64,000 bases of DNA from Clostridiales bacterium. GTDB taxonomy: Bacteria > Bacillota > Clostridia > Christensenellales > Aristaeellaceae. The notes under the pieces are model-generated. The model searched no databases. It was not told the origin of the DNA and saw nothing but the letters and a program-made list of their open reading frames with translations. Shown here in pieces: positions 24,498-32,414 of this stretch. The first letter of the stretch is position 1; each line of letters begins with the position of its first letter. The DNA lies in contig JALFVL010000042.1 of assembly GCA_022787165.1 (NCBI GenBank), positions 186,001 through 250,000 of the forward strand, read 5' to 3'. The translations under genes and the position numbers were made by a program.

Positions 24498-25181
24498 ATG
24501 AACCCGATTCTCGTCGTCGACGATAACGAACAGATTCTCGAAATCCTGACCCGATATATCAAGGCCGAGGGCTGGACCTGCCTGCCCGCGCGCAGCGGCG
24601 AGGAGGCGCTCTCCCTCTTTGACGCCGCCGCGCCCTCGCTCATCCTGCTGGACATCATGCTTCCGGGCATCGACGGCCTGGAGGTCTGCCGGCGCATCCG
24701 CAGCGTGTCGAGCGTGCCCATTCTGATGATCACCGCGCGCGACGAGGATGCCGACCGCATCCTCGGCCTGGACATCGGCGCGGATGATTACATCATCAAG
24801 CCGTTCTCGCCCGGTGAGGTCATGGCGCGCATCCGCGCCGTGCTGCGCCGCCTGCCCGCCGCATCGACCGATGAGACGCTCGTCATCGGCACGCTCTCCA
24901 TCCACCTGCCCTCGCTGAGCGTTTCGCTGGATGGGCACAAGCTCAGCCTCACGCGCCGGGAAATCGAGCTGCTCTACACGCTCGCCTCCTCCCCGGGACG
25001 CGTATTCACGCGCGACAACCTGCTCACCCTTGTCTGGGGCTATGAGCACGTGGGCAACTACCGGGCCGTCGATTCCCACATCAAGCGCCTGCGCCAGAAG
25101 CTCGACGCCTATCCGCACGACTTCTTTACCATCGCGACAGTCTGGGGCGTTGGCTACAAATTCGAGAGGACACTGCCATGA
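24498..25181 (+). CDS. OmpR/PhoB-family response regulator
   Basis: The 227-residue regulator has a receiver domain (about 1-115: acidic pocket VVDDNE at residues 6-11, phospho-acceptor Asp52 in LLDIMLPG, Lys in KPFSPGEV) and a C-terminal winged helix (about 130-225: RREIELLYTLASSPGRVFTR, RAVDSHIKRLRQKL). It starts MNPILVVDD behind GGAGG. Its 3' end overlaps the sensor kinase gene as ATGA. It stands divergent from three FMN-domain genes that share a promoter box, which are its most likely targets. Confidence 0.95.
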   Translation: MNPILVVDDNEQILEILTRYIKAEGWTCLPARSGEEALSLFDAAAPSLILLDIMLPGIDGLEVCRRIRSVSSVPILMITARDEDADRILGLDIGADDYIIKPFSPGEVMARIRAVLRRLPAASTDETLVIGTLSIHLPSLSVSLDGHKLSLTRREIELLYTLASSPGRVFTRDNLLTLVWGYEHVGNYRAVDSHIKRLRQKLDAYPHDFFTIATVWGVGYKFERTLP

Positions 25182-26650
25182 CAGAGCGTATCAAGCACCG
25201 CCGCTCCATGACGGTTCGCCTCTTCCGCCTCTTTGCGCTGCTGCTCATCGCCTTTACCATCATCCTGAATCTGCTCTATACCGCGCTGATGCGCCGGCAG
25301 ATGATCACGCATTACAGCCAGTCGATGCAGCGCGACGCCTACGCCATCTCGCAGAATCTCTCGGAGCTGATCGCGCCATCGAGCTATGAGTCGCTCGACG
25401 ACACGCGCTTCATCGTCAGCGAGGACACGCTTGCGCCCTACATGGCGCTCATCGAGCAGATCACGAGCTGCAACGTCTACCTGATCGACACGAGCCACAA
25501 TGTCACCGGCTATTTCGACGGCGTCGTGCAGAAGCTGACCAATCCGCTCCTGCCCGCCTATATCGAGCAGACCATCGCGCTGGGCTTTATGGGAAAGACC
25601 CCCTTTATTCAGGCCGAGGACGGCGGTGAAACGCACCTGACGGCCTGCATGCCGATCATGAATGCGCAGAGCCGTGTGCTCGGCGTTGTGCTGCTGGAAT
25701 CGACGCTGCGCGAGCTGGGCTTCACGCAGGCGCCCAGCCGCACCACGCTGTTTGTCAGCTGCTCGGCGGCGTTCCTGCTCTCCGCGCTGCTGGCGCTCGT
25801 CTTCTCCCATCAGTTCACCAGGCCGATCTCCTCGCTGCAAAAGGTCGCCCTGGAGCTGGCAAGCGGCCGCTACGAAACGCGCACCCGCGTGCGCCAGAAG
25901 GACGAAATCGGTTCTCTCGCCCGCTCGATGGATATCCTCGCCGAGCGGCTTGAGGAATCCCGCCGCCGCGACGAGCAGCTGCGCAGCCAGCAGCAGGCAT
26001 TCTTCTCCAACATCTCCCATGAGCTCAAGACCCCGGTGACGGTCATCCGCGGCTCGCTTGAAGCGCTCAGCGACGGCGTGATTTCGGATGAAAAGAGCGT
26101 GCGCGCCTATTACGCGCAGATGATCGAGGAAAGCCGCTGGCTCCAGCGCCTGATTCAGGATCTGCTCGAGCTTTCCCGGCTGCAAAGTCTCGAGTTTTCG
26201 CTCACGATGGCCGATCTCGATCTGCGCGAGCTGCTGGGCGACGTGGCGATGAGCGCCAACGCGCTGTGTGAGCGCAAGGGCGTGCTGCTCTCCTGTGAGG
26301 AGCCCGACCGCGCCTATCCTTTCCGCGGCGACTACACGCGCCTGCGCCAGATGCTTCTCGCCGTCGTGGACAACGCCGTCAAATTCACGCCGTCCGGCCG
26401 GCATGTTCGGCTATCCATTCAGGGCGAAAACCCGGAAATTCACATCTCTGACGAGGGTACAGGCATTGCCGCGCAGGATCTGCCGCACATCTTCGACCGG
26501 TTCCATCATACCCACGATGCCTCCCGCGAGAGCACGGGCCTCGGCCTGGCCATCGTCCAGGAGATCGCCCGGCGTCACGCCATCAGGATCGACGTCCACA
26601 GCAAGGAGGGTGAAGGCACGACCTTCATCTTCCGCTTTCCGAAAGCCTGA
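25178..26650 (+). CDS. Sensor histidine kinase
   Basis: A 490-residue membrane kinase: TM1 about residues 13-35, an extracytoplasmic sensor of about 150 residues, TM2 about 188-210, HAMP about 211-265, then HisKA (SHELKTPVT with the phosphorylated His) and HATPase_c (N-box VVDNAVKF, G1 ISDEGTGI, G2 STGLGLAI). The G1 box has Glu where Asn is usual (DEGTG for DNGxG). The sensor region belongs to no family I can name. It is co-transcribed with the response regulator and followed by a hairpin. It probably senses an envelope or redox signal relevant to the secreted flavin-domain proteins. Confidence 0.93.
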   Translation: MTERIKHRRSMTVRLFRLFALLLIAFTIILNLLYTALMRRQMITHYSQSMQRDAYAISQNLSELIAPSSYESLDDTRFIVSEDTLAPYMALIEQITSCNVYLIDTSHNVTGYFDGVVQKLTNPLLPAYIEQTIALGFMGKTPFIQAEDGGETHLTACMPIMNAQSRVLGVVLLESTLRELGFTQAPSRTTLFVSCSAAFLLSALLALVFSHQFTRPISSLQKVALELASGRYETRTRVRQKDEIGSLARSMDILAERLEESRRRDEQLRSQQQAFFSNISHELKTPVTVIRGSLEALSDGVISDEKSVRAYYAQMIEESRWLQRLIQDLLELSRLQSLEFSLTMADLDLRELLGDVAMSANALCERKGVLLSCEEPDRAYPFRGDYTRLRQMLLAVVDNAVKFTPSGRHVRLSIQGENPEIHISDEGTGIAAQDLPHIFDRFHHTHDASRESTGLGLAIVQEIARRHAIRIDVHSKEGEGTTFIFRFPKA

Positions 26651-26655
26651 GCACC

Positions 26656-26692
26656 TTCCGGAGACGGCGTCCAGTAACGCCGTCCCCGGAAA
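26656..26692 (+). terminator. Hairpin terminator of the two-component operon
   Basis: TTCCGG-GACGGCGT pairs with ACGCCGTC-CCGGAA around a short loop, followed by ATTTCAATTTC, starting five bases after the kinase stop. Confidence 0.65.
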
Positions 26693-26707
26693 TTTCAATT
26701 TCAGGGG

Positions 26708-26736
26708 TTGACTTTCTCTTTTCTGCATGCTATAAT
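26708..26736 (+). promoter_or_regulatory. tRNA-Val promoter
   Basis: TTGACT (26708-26713) and TATAAT (26731-26736) are 17 bases apart with an ATGC extended -10, 21 bases before the tRNA. Confidence 0.8.
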
Positions 26737-26757
26737 CTATTCTGTTCTCAGCGATAT

Positions 26758-26833
26758 GGTCTGTTGGCTCAGTTGGTAGAGCACATCGTTCACATCGATG
26801 GGGTCACTGGTTCGAGTCCAGTACAGACCACCA
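26758..26833 (+). tRNA. tRNA-Val (anticodon CAC), CCA encoded
   Basis: The 76-nt gene folds as a cloverleaf: acceptor GGTCTGT/ACAGACC, D-arm GCTC...GAGC, anticodon stem CATCG/CGATG with loop TTCACAT (anticodon CAC, reads GTG), T-arm ACTGG-TTCGAGT-CCAGT, and an encoded CCA end. A consensus promoter precedes it and a terminator follows. Broken copies of its anticodon arm and 3' half lie just downstream. Confidence 0.97.
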
Positions 26834-26837
26834 AATA

Positions 26838-26870
26838 GCCACCCTTCACGGGTGGTGTTTTCTTTTCTTC
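26838..26870 (+). terminator. tRNA-Val terminator
   Basis: The stem GCCACCC/GGGTGGT with a 5-base loop is followed by GTTTTCTTTTCTT, starting five bases after the tRNA. Confidence 0.85.
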
Positions 26871-26879
26871 AAATCTTGT

Positions 26880-27096
26880 CCGTTGCCGCGTCTCGCCTCA
26901 CATCGATGGAGGTTGACCACTGGCCGCCGCCTGTGGCGGTTTCAGGCCGTGGGCAACGGTTCGAGTCCAGTACAGACCACCAAAAGGCGCTGTCTCTCAT
27001 GGCTTGATTCAGCCATTTTGAGACGGCGCCTTTTGATCTTGTCTCCGAATCCGGCCCGTTGCCGAGCCGCCACTTGCTTCACATCGATGACACCTC
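26880..27096 (+). repeat. Decayed partial copies of the tRNA-Val gene
   Basis: A 27-base exact copy of the tRNA 3' half and flank (26809-26835) recurs at 26958-26984. The anticodon-arm string CACATCGATGG recurs at 26899-26909, separated from the 3' half by about 35 unrelated bases. A third fragment, TTCACATCGATG, is at 27078-27089. Fragments two and three are both preceded by CCGTTGCCG (26880-26888 and 27056-27064). No complete cloverleaf can form. Either tandem tRNA duplication and decay, or scars of integration at the tRNA end, explains this. Confidence 0.75.
26982..27034 (+). terminator. Terminator behind the second tRNA fragment
   Basis: AAAGGCGC, GTCTC and ATGGCT pair with AGCCAT, GAGAC and GCGCCTTTT in one long stem with a TTTTGATCTT tail. 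Its position relative to the copied tRNA 3' end mirrors that of the intact tRNA's terminator. Confidence 0.8.
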
Positions 27097-27109
27097 GCGC
27101 TCTCACCCC

Positions 27110-28351
27110 TCAGTGAATCGCCTCTAAAATCGGCCGTCCTTCCCCCGGTTCAATGCCGCTCCAAAGCGCGGCGAGGAGGGCGGCATCATGCGCCTGCCAC
27201 GCTTCGTCGTCAAGGTCAAACGTCTCGTCATAGACGGTCTGCCACGCGCCGCGGACAAGCCTCTCCGCCTTCGCCTGGAGCTTGTCGCTGGTGATACCGG
27301 CTTCCGGGGGCAGCATCGATGCGCGCGCAAGCTGCACAAGCAGCCCGTTTTGCCACTGGTACAGCGCATAGCTACCGGTCGCCGCGCCGTCATGCAGATA
27401 GTTGAGCACATAGCCCGTCTGCGGGTAGAGCGTGCAGCGATAGACAGAGAAATCCGCCAGCTCGCCATGCTCGACAAACCGCCCCGAGACAGGCTCGTAG
27501 AGGTAATGCGTGCCGAAGGCGTCCGACGCCCCCGCGATGCCCATCAGCAGCAGGTCGGGGTAACCGTCCATGTTCACGTCGGTCGGATACACCGCCTTCC
27601 AGTATTCATCCATGCGCCCGCCCGTGTAGACAAAGCTCTGCGTGGTCGTGCCCTGCGTCTCCACGCGCACGCTGTACGTCGCCTCGCCGTATCCGGGATT
27701 CTCGCCGAGCCGCGTCACCTCGACGAGGATGCGGCGGCCGCCCTCGTCAAGCGTCAGCGTCTGCACAAGCTGCGCGCCGCCCGAGGAAGCCGTTCCGCCC
27801 TGCGCGCTGCCCGGGTAAGGCGCGTCTCCCGCAGAGACCGCGTCTCCCGCAGAGACCGCGTCTCCAAGCGTCACGAGCGTGTTTTTGATGTAGCCCTGTC
27901 TGCCGCCCGCGTCAACGAAATACCAGCCGCCCTTCGTCTCGCCGTAGACCCTCACGGCTGCGCCGTCCTTCAGCGTCCCCAGCACGGGCGCGTCCGCAAT
28001 GGGCTCGCCGCGCAGATTGACCCGTGAGCCGGCATTTCTGGGCGAAATGATGCCCGTCGGCATCAGCGAGTCGACCGGCGTCCCACTCAGGTAGCGGGTC
28101 ATCATGTAGCCGTTCTGCGTGCCGATGACGACCGCCGACCAGCCGTTCCCCGCATCCCCCGTGACCTCAACCGGCGTCCCCGTGAAATACAGGCCCATCG
28201 ACGTTCCCTGCGTCGAGCACTCCGCGCGCAGATGGACGCGGTCCGCGCTGCCGCCCGCGACATACGCCGTCCCCTGCGCCAGCGCCAGGGACGTCCAGGC
28301 CAGCAGCAGCCCAAGCGCCGCCAGCGAAGCAATACCTTTCTTCCTGTTCAT
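27110..28351 (-). CDS. Secreted protein with two bacterial SH3 domains
   Basis: The 413-residue exported protein has a signal peptide (MNRKKGIASLAALGLLLAWT...ALAQG), two SH3b domains (about 27-90 and 100-160; VNLRGEPIADAPVLGTLKDG in the second), then a domain of about 250 residues containing DVNMDGYPDLLLMG, an integrin/VCBS-like calcium-binding pattern. Bacterial SH3 domains bind cell wall peptides, so it likely sits in the wall. A linker repeat GDAVSA comes from an 18-bp tandem repeat. The start at 28351 has a GGGGAGA ribosome site and gives the signal peptide; earlier in-frame starts do not. The C-terminal function is unknown. Confidence 0.8.
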   Translation of the reverse strand: MNRKKGIASLAALGLLLAWTSLALAQGTAYVAGGSADRVHLRAECSTQGTSMGLYFTGTPVEVTGDAGNGWSAVVIGTQNGYMMTRYLSGTPVDSLMPTGIISPRNAGSRVNLRGEPIADAPVLGTLKDGAAVRVYGETKGGWYFVDAGGRQGYIKNTLVTLGDAVSAGDAVSAGDAPYPGSAQGGTASSGGAQLVQTLTLDEGGRRILVEVTRLGENPGYGEATYSVRVETQGTTTQSFVYTGGRMDEYWKAVYPTDVNMDGYPDLLLMGIAGASDAFGTHYLYEPVSGRFVEHGELADFSVYRCTLYPQTGYVLNYLHDGAATGSYALYQWQNGLLVQLARASMLPPEAGITSDKLQAKAERLVRGAWQTVYDETFDLDDEAWQAHDAALLAALWSGIEPGEGRPILEAIH

Positions 28352-28527
28352 TTCAATCTCTCCCCTTTCTGATCGTACCCTGGAAACGACGAAAGCGACC
28401 GCCCCTTTCTTCCCATTTTGGGAAAATCTTTGCCGGTGCCTCTGCCGCTCCATGATCGCCGCGCCCGTCCCTCGCATCTTTTCGCCGCCAGAGGCATACG
28501 CTTGTGCAGGCATGTCCCGATTTGCCC

Positions 28528-28556
28528 TTGTCTTTGCGGCTGACTTCGGGTACAAT
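28528..28556 (+). promoter_or_regulatory. Promoter of murB-rapZ
   Basis: TTGTCT (28528-28533) and TACAAT (28551-28556) are 17 bases apart; the murB ATG follows 33 bases later. Confidence 0.7.
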
Positions 28557-28589
28557 GAGGATACTTGTTTGCGAAATCAGGAGGCTTTC

Positions 28590-29513
28590 ATGGACGCGCT
28601 GATCAAGTCCCTTGTGCAGTCCGGCTTCGCGCCGGATCGCATTCTCCCCCGCGCTCCCATGTCCCGCTATACGACCTTCCGCGTCGGCGGCGAGGCGGAT
28701 GTGCTGGTCAACATCGCTTCCGTGGAGGAGATCGGCATCGCGCTGCGCGCCGCGCGCCGCTGCGGCGTGCCCGCGACGGTCATCGGCAACGGCTCCAACC
28801 TGCTCGTGCGCGACGGCGGCATCCGCGGGCTCGTGCTGCGCGTCGCCTCGCCGTTTTCCGCCATCCGCCGCGAGGGCGACTGCCTGATCGCGCAGGCCGG
28901 CGCGACGCTGGGCGCCTGCGCGCAGATGGCGCTGCGCGAGGGCCTTGGCGGCCTCGCCGAGCTGGCAGGCATCCCCGGGACGGTCGGCGGCGGCGTCATC
29001 ATGAACGCGGGCGCCTACGGCAGTGAGCTCGCCAACGTTGTCACACGGGTGCAGACCCTTGCGCTTTCCGATCTCAAGCCGCTGAGCTTTGAGGGCGACG
29101 CGCTCGGCTTTGCCTACCGCCGCAGCGCCATGATGGACGCGCGCGTCGTCGTCACGGAGGTGACGCTGCAGCTTTCGCCCGGCGACCCCGGGGCCATCCG
29201 CGCGCGGATGGAGGCGCTCGCCGCCGCCCGCCGCGACAAGCAGCCGCTCGAATACCCCAGCGCCGGCAGTACGTTCAAGCGGCCGGAGGGGCTCTTTGCC
29301 GCCAAGCTGATCGACGACTGCGGCCTGCGCGCTCTTCGCGTGGGCGACGCGCAGGTGAGCGAAAAGCACGCCGGCTTCATCGTCAACCTCGGCCATGCCT
29401 CGGCGGCAGACATTCTCGCGCTGATGCAGACCGTCGCAGAGCGCGTGTACAGGGAAACCGGCGTCATGCTGGAGCCGGAGGTCCGCATTCTCGGCGAGGA
29501 CGCTCGTGCCTGA
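28590..29513 (+). CDS. murB: UDP-N-acetylenolpyruvoylglucosamine reductase
   Basis: MurB (307 residues) reduces UDP-GlcNAc-enolpyruvate to UDP-MurNAc with NADPH and FAD in cytoplasmic peptidoglycan synthesis. FAD-binding YTTFRVGGEAD and VIGNGSNLLVRDGGI, GIPGTVGGGVIMNAGAYG, the catalytic Ser in PSAGSTFKRP and the Glu in EPEVRILG are all present. The spacing of FAYRRS before the serine is that of type IIb MurB. The ATG has a CAGGAGG ribosome site. It is followed by rapZ, the usual neighbour in Firmicutes; the often linked yvcK and whiA are absent here. Confidence 0.96.
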   Translation: MDALIKSLVQSGFAPDRILPRAPMSRYTTFRVGGEADVLVNIASVEEIGIALRAARRCGVPATVIGNGSNLLVRDGGIRGLVLRVASPFSAIRREGDCLIAQAGATLGACAQMALREGLGGLAELAGIPGTVGGGVIMNAGAYGSELANVVTRVQTLALSDLKPLSFEGDALGFAYRRSAMMDARVVVTEVTLQLSPGDPGAIRARMEALAAARRDKQPLEYPSAGSTFKRPEGLFAAKLIDDCGLRALRVGDAQVSEKHAGFIVNLGHASAADILALMQTVAERVYRETGVMLEPEVRILGEDARA

Positions 29514-29565
29514 GCGCCGCCGCCACTTCATACGGAGGAAACCCGTCAGGGGAAAGGAACACTTC

Positions 29566-30483
29566 ATGAGATTTCTGATTGTCACCGGTCTTTCCGGCGC
29601 GGGCAAGACGAGCGCCCTGCGCCACCTGGAGGATATCGGCTTTCTGTGCATGGACAATCTGCCGCCGATGCTCCTGGAGCAGGCCTTCCTGCTGTGCGAG
29701 AAGGTCGAGCCGGACAAGCCCGTCGCCCTGGGCGTCGACTCGCGCAGCGGCGCGCTGTTTGATCCGCAGGCCGTGCTGCGCGCCATCGAATCGGGCTCGG
29801 GCAGCCATGAGGTCTCCATCGTCTTCCTGGAGGCGGACGACGAGACGCTGATTGACCGCTACAAGGAGACCCGCCGCGAGCATCCGCTCGCCCGCGAAGC
29901 CCGCTCGCTGGAAAGCGCGATCCGCCTGGAGCGTGAGCTGCTTCAGCCGCTGCGCGAGCATGCCAGCTTCGTGCTCTCCACAGGCGGCTTGCGCACCAAG
30001 GAGCTCTTTGCGCAGCTGGACGACCTGGTTCTGCGCGGCGAAGCCGCACAGGCCATGCGCGTGGAGATCATGTCCTTCGGCTACAAGCGCGGCATTCCCC
30101 GCGAGAGCGACCTCGTCTTTGACGTGCGCTTTCTGCCCAATCCTTATTACATCCGCGAGATCCGCGCCTGCACGGGGCTTGAAGCGCCCGTGCGCGACTA
30201 TGTGCTGGGCAAGCCGGAAACCGCTGAATTTCTCACGCATCTTTACGGCATGGTCGACTACCTGATTCCGCTGTATCAGCGCGAGGGCAAGCGCCGGCTG
30301 ATGATCGCCGTGGGCTGCACGGGTGGCGCGCATCGCTCCGTCGCCATCAGTGAAGCGCTCGGCGCGCATCTTCGCCAGCTCGGCCAGACCGTCAATGTCA
30401 CCCACCGCGACATCGCCATTGAGGAGGCGAGCTGGCCATTCCGGCGCACGATCGGCGACGCCGCAGAGGAATCAAGGGCCTGA
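29566..30483 (+). CDS. rapZ: RNase adapter / nucleotide-binding protein RapZ (YvcJ)
   Basis: RapZ (305 residues) is a P-loop protein: TGLSGAGKTSAL near residue 7 is Walker A, DNLPPMLLEQ near 29 follows, and the conserved C-terminal domain carries FDVRFLPNPYY, GCTGGAHRSV and VTHRDI. In E. coli it controls glmS sRNA turnover; in Bacillus YvcJ hydrolyses GTP and affects competence and cell-wall metabolism. The start at 29566 matches the family and has a GAAAGGA box. It is co-transcribed with murB, 52 bases downstream. Confidence 0.94.
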   Translation: MRFLIVTGLSGAGKTSALRHLEDIGFLCMDNLPPMLLEQAFLLCEKVEPDKPVALGVDSRSGALFDPQAVLRAIESGSGSHEVSIVFLEADDETLIDRYKETRREHPLAREARSLESAIRLERELLQPLREHASFVLSTGGLRTKELFAQLDDLVLRGEAAQAMRVEIMSFGYKRGIPRESDLVFDVRFLPNPYYIREIRACTGLEAPVRDYVLGKPETAEFLTHLYGMVDYLIPLYQREGKRRLMIAVGCTGGAHRSVAISEALGAHLRQLGQTVNVTHRDIAIEEASWPFRRTIGDAAEESRA

Positions 30484-30554
30484 CGCCGCGCAGGGCGCGG
30501 CATAAAACCGCATCAAAACGCGCAAGATGAGACCATCCGAAAGGAGGCCGCACC

Positions 30555-32351
30555 ATGCGCGTTTCTTCTGTTCCCCCTTCCACGGGCATGCCCGTCCTTC
30601 CTCCCGAGCAGCCCATAAGCGCCGCGCCCGCTCAACAGGAGGCGCCGGGCGGTCTGCCGCCGTTTTCGCCGTTTGACACGGCCGCCTTCGAGGCGGCCTA
30701 TCGCCGAAGCGTGCCCGTCTTCCTCGTCATCGGGGAGCTGACGGAGGCCTTCGCCGATCCCGCCGTCGCGGCGCATCTCGCCGAGCGGACGATCCCCGTG
30801 CGCCTGCTGCCCGGCGAGCGGCCCGATGTGGAGCTGCTCTGCCAGCGCGCCGGCGTGCTCTTCTCCCAGGAGGGCGCGCTGCCGCTGTGCGCGCTGCTGC
30901 TCAGCGACGGCCGGCCGTTTCTCGCCGCGCCGCTGCCGCCGCCCGGTTTCGCGCTCGACCCCGCGCGCCTGTTCGTCTGGCTCACGCAGGCGGACAGGCG
31001 CTTTTCGCAGAACCTGCCCGCGCTGACCGGTCAGGCCGCGCAGGTCATCCGCTCCCTGCGCGCACAGCCGCTGCGCAAGCCCTATACGCCTTCGGACGCC
31101 GCGCACGACCTCTCCCGCGCGCTTCTGGCCGTGGAGGACAAGGCGAGCGGCGGCTTCGGGCAGACCAAGACGCCCTTCGTCTGCGGCCTGCGCTTTTTGC
31201 AGCATGAGGCTGTCCGGGGCAGCCACGCGGCGCACGGCGCGCTCTCCCGCTCGCTTGACGCGATGCTCACCTCCGCGCTCTACGACCCGCTCGACGGCCT
31301 CTTCTTCCGCGCGACGCTGACGGACGACTGGCGCGTCTTCGTCCCGGAAAAGCCGCTGGGCGTCAACGCGATGCTCGCGCTGATTCTGCTGGAGAGCGGA
31401 CGGCGCAGCGAGGCCCTGCTCACGCTCGGCTCGGTCATCAGCCTCTTTCCCGCAACAGGAGGCGCGTTCTCCCCCTTCCTGCACGCCGAAAGGGAGACGT
31501 ATGCCTTCTCGCCCCAGCAGGTCTGCGCCGCGCTGGGCAGTGAGGATGGACTGCGCGCCTGCCGTCTGCTCGGCCTGCTTCGCCAGCACACGCCGCCCGA
31601 GCCCGACGTCACGCCCAGCCGCTTTTCCCCCGTTCCTGAAACGGGCCGCCGTCCCTCGCCACAGGAGGAGGCGCCGCTTTGCCCGACGCTCAGCCCCTCG
31701 CTCACGCCGGAGGATGCCGCGTTTCTTCGGCGCGTCTCCCCCGCGCTGCTGCGCGTGCGCGCGGCCCGCGCCCGGCAGACGCCCGCGCCCTGGCTGCTCG
31801 TCGCGGACGCCGCCCTCGCCGCCGCCGTCCTTGCCCAATGTGGGCAGAAGCTCGGCGAGCCGCGCTATCTGCTCGCCGCCCAGCGCGCCGTCACGCAGCT
31901 TTCCGGTCTGCCCACGGCGCGGGGCGCGCTCACGGGGCTGCCCGCCTCCATTTCCCCCGTCAGCCCGCTGCTGGCGCAGGCCACCTGCGCGGCAAGCGCC
32001 GCGCTTGCGCTGGCGATGCTCTCCCTTGGGCGCGGGGAGGGCATGGGCGACTATGCCGCCGGCGGGCTGCGCCTGCTCAGCGCGGCGCTCCATGCGTTCG
32101 TCCGCCCGGACGGGCTGGTCATGCATACGCCCGAGGATGCCGCCGCGTGGTTTCCCCGCGTGCCGGCGCTGTGCGACAGCGAGCTGCCCTCACCCGCCGC
32201 GCTGCTCGTGCATGCGCTGCGCATCGCGCAGGCGCTTCGCCCACAGGGGCGCTTTGACGAGGCCATCGAAACGATCTGGCAGGCCGCTGCACCCCATGTG
32301 CGCGAGCGTCCGCTCGAATGCGCCGCGCTGATCGACGCGGTCAGCCTTTGA
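30555..32351 (+). CDS. Diverged YyaL/DUF255-family protein lacking the thioredoxin cysteines
   Basis: The 598-residue protein aligns in layout with the YyaL/SPATA20 family: an N-terminal thioredoxin-like domain, then an (alpha/alpha) six-hairpin barrel. VPVFLVIGELTEAFADPAVA matches the family's 'IFLSIGYSTCHWCH...DEEVA' start but no CxxC is left. GGFGQTKTPFVCGLRFL matches 'GGFGxAPKFP', and LDGLFFRATLTDDWRVFVPEKPLGVNAMLAL matches the 'GGGFHRYSVDxxWxVPHFEKMLYDNA' block. The protein is very rich in Ala, Leu and Pro. It lies 71 bases after rapZ and may share its transcript. Function is unknown; a redox role looks unlikely. Confidence 0.72.
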   Translation: MRVSSVPPSTGMPVLPPEQPISAAPAQQEAPGGLPPFSPFDTAAFEAAYRRSVPVFLVIGELTEAFADPAVAAHLAERTIPVRLLPGERPDVELLCQRAGVLFSQEGALPLCALLLSDGRPFLAAPLPPPGFALDPARLFVWLTQADRRFSQNLPALTGQAAQVIRSLRAQPLRKPYTPSDAAHDLSRALLAVEDKASGGFGQTKTPFVCGLRFLQHEAVRGSHAAHGALSRSLDAMLTSALYDPLDGLFFRATLTDDWRVFVPEKPLGVNAMLALILLESGRRSEALLTLGSVISLFPATGGAFSPFLHAERETYAFSPQQVCAALGSEDGLRACRLLGLLRQHTPPEPDVTPSRFSPVPETGRRPSPQEEAPLCPTLSPSLTPEDAAFLRRVSPALLRVRAARARQTPAPWLLVADAALAAAVLAQCGQKLGEPRYLLAAQRAVTQLSGLPTARGALTGLPASISPVSPLLAQATCAASAALALAMLSLGRGEGMGDYAAGGLRLLSAALHAFVRPDGLVMHTPEDAAAWFPRVPALCDSELPSPAALLVHALRIAQALRPQGRFDEAIETIWQAAAPHVRERPLECAALIDAVSL

Positions 32352-32414
32352 TGCCTGTTCCATGCCAATCTGCAAAGCAGGATCAACCATCTCTTTTTCG
32401 TCATGCCGGCGCAC

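Noticed and set aside
26880-26983. Second functional tRNA-Val gene
   Set aside because: The 5' acceptor half is missing and about 35 foreign bases split the anticodon arm from the T-arm, so no cloverleaf can form.
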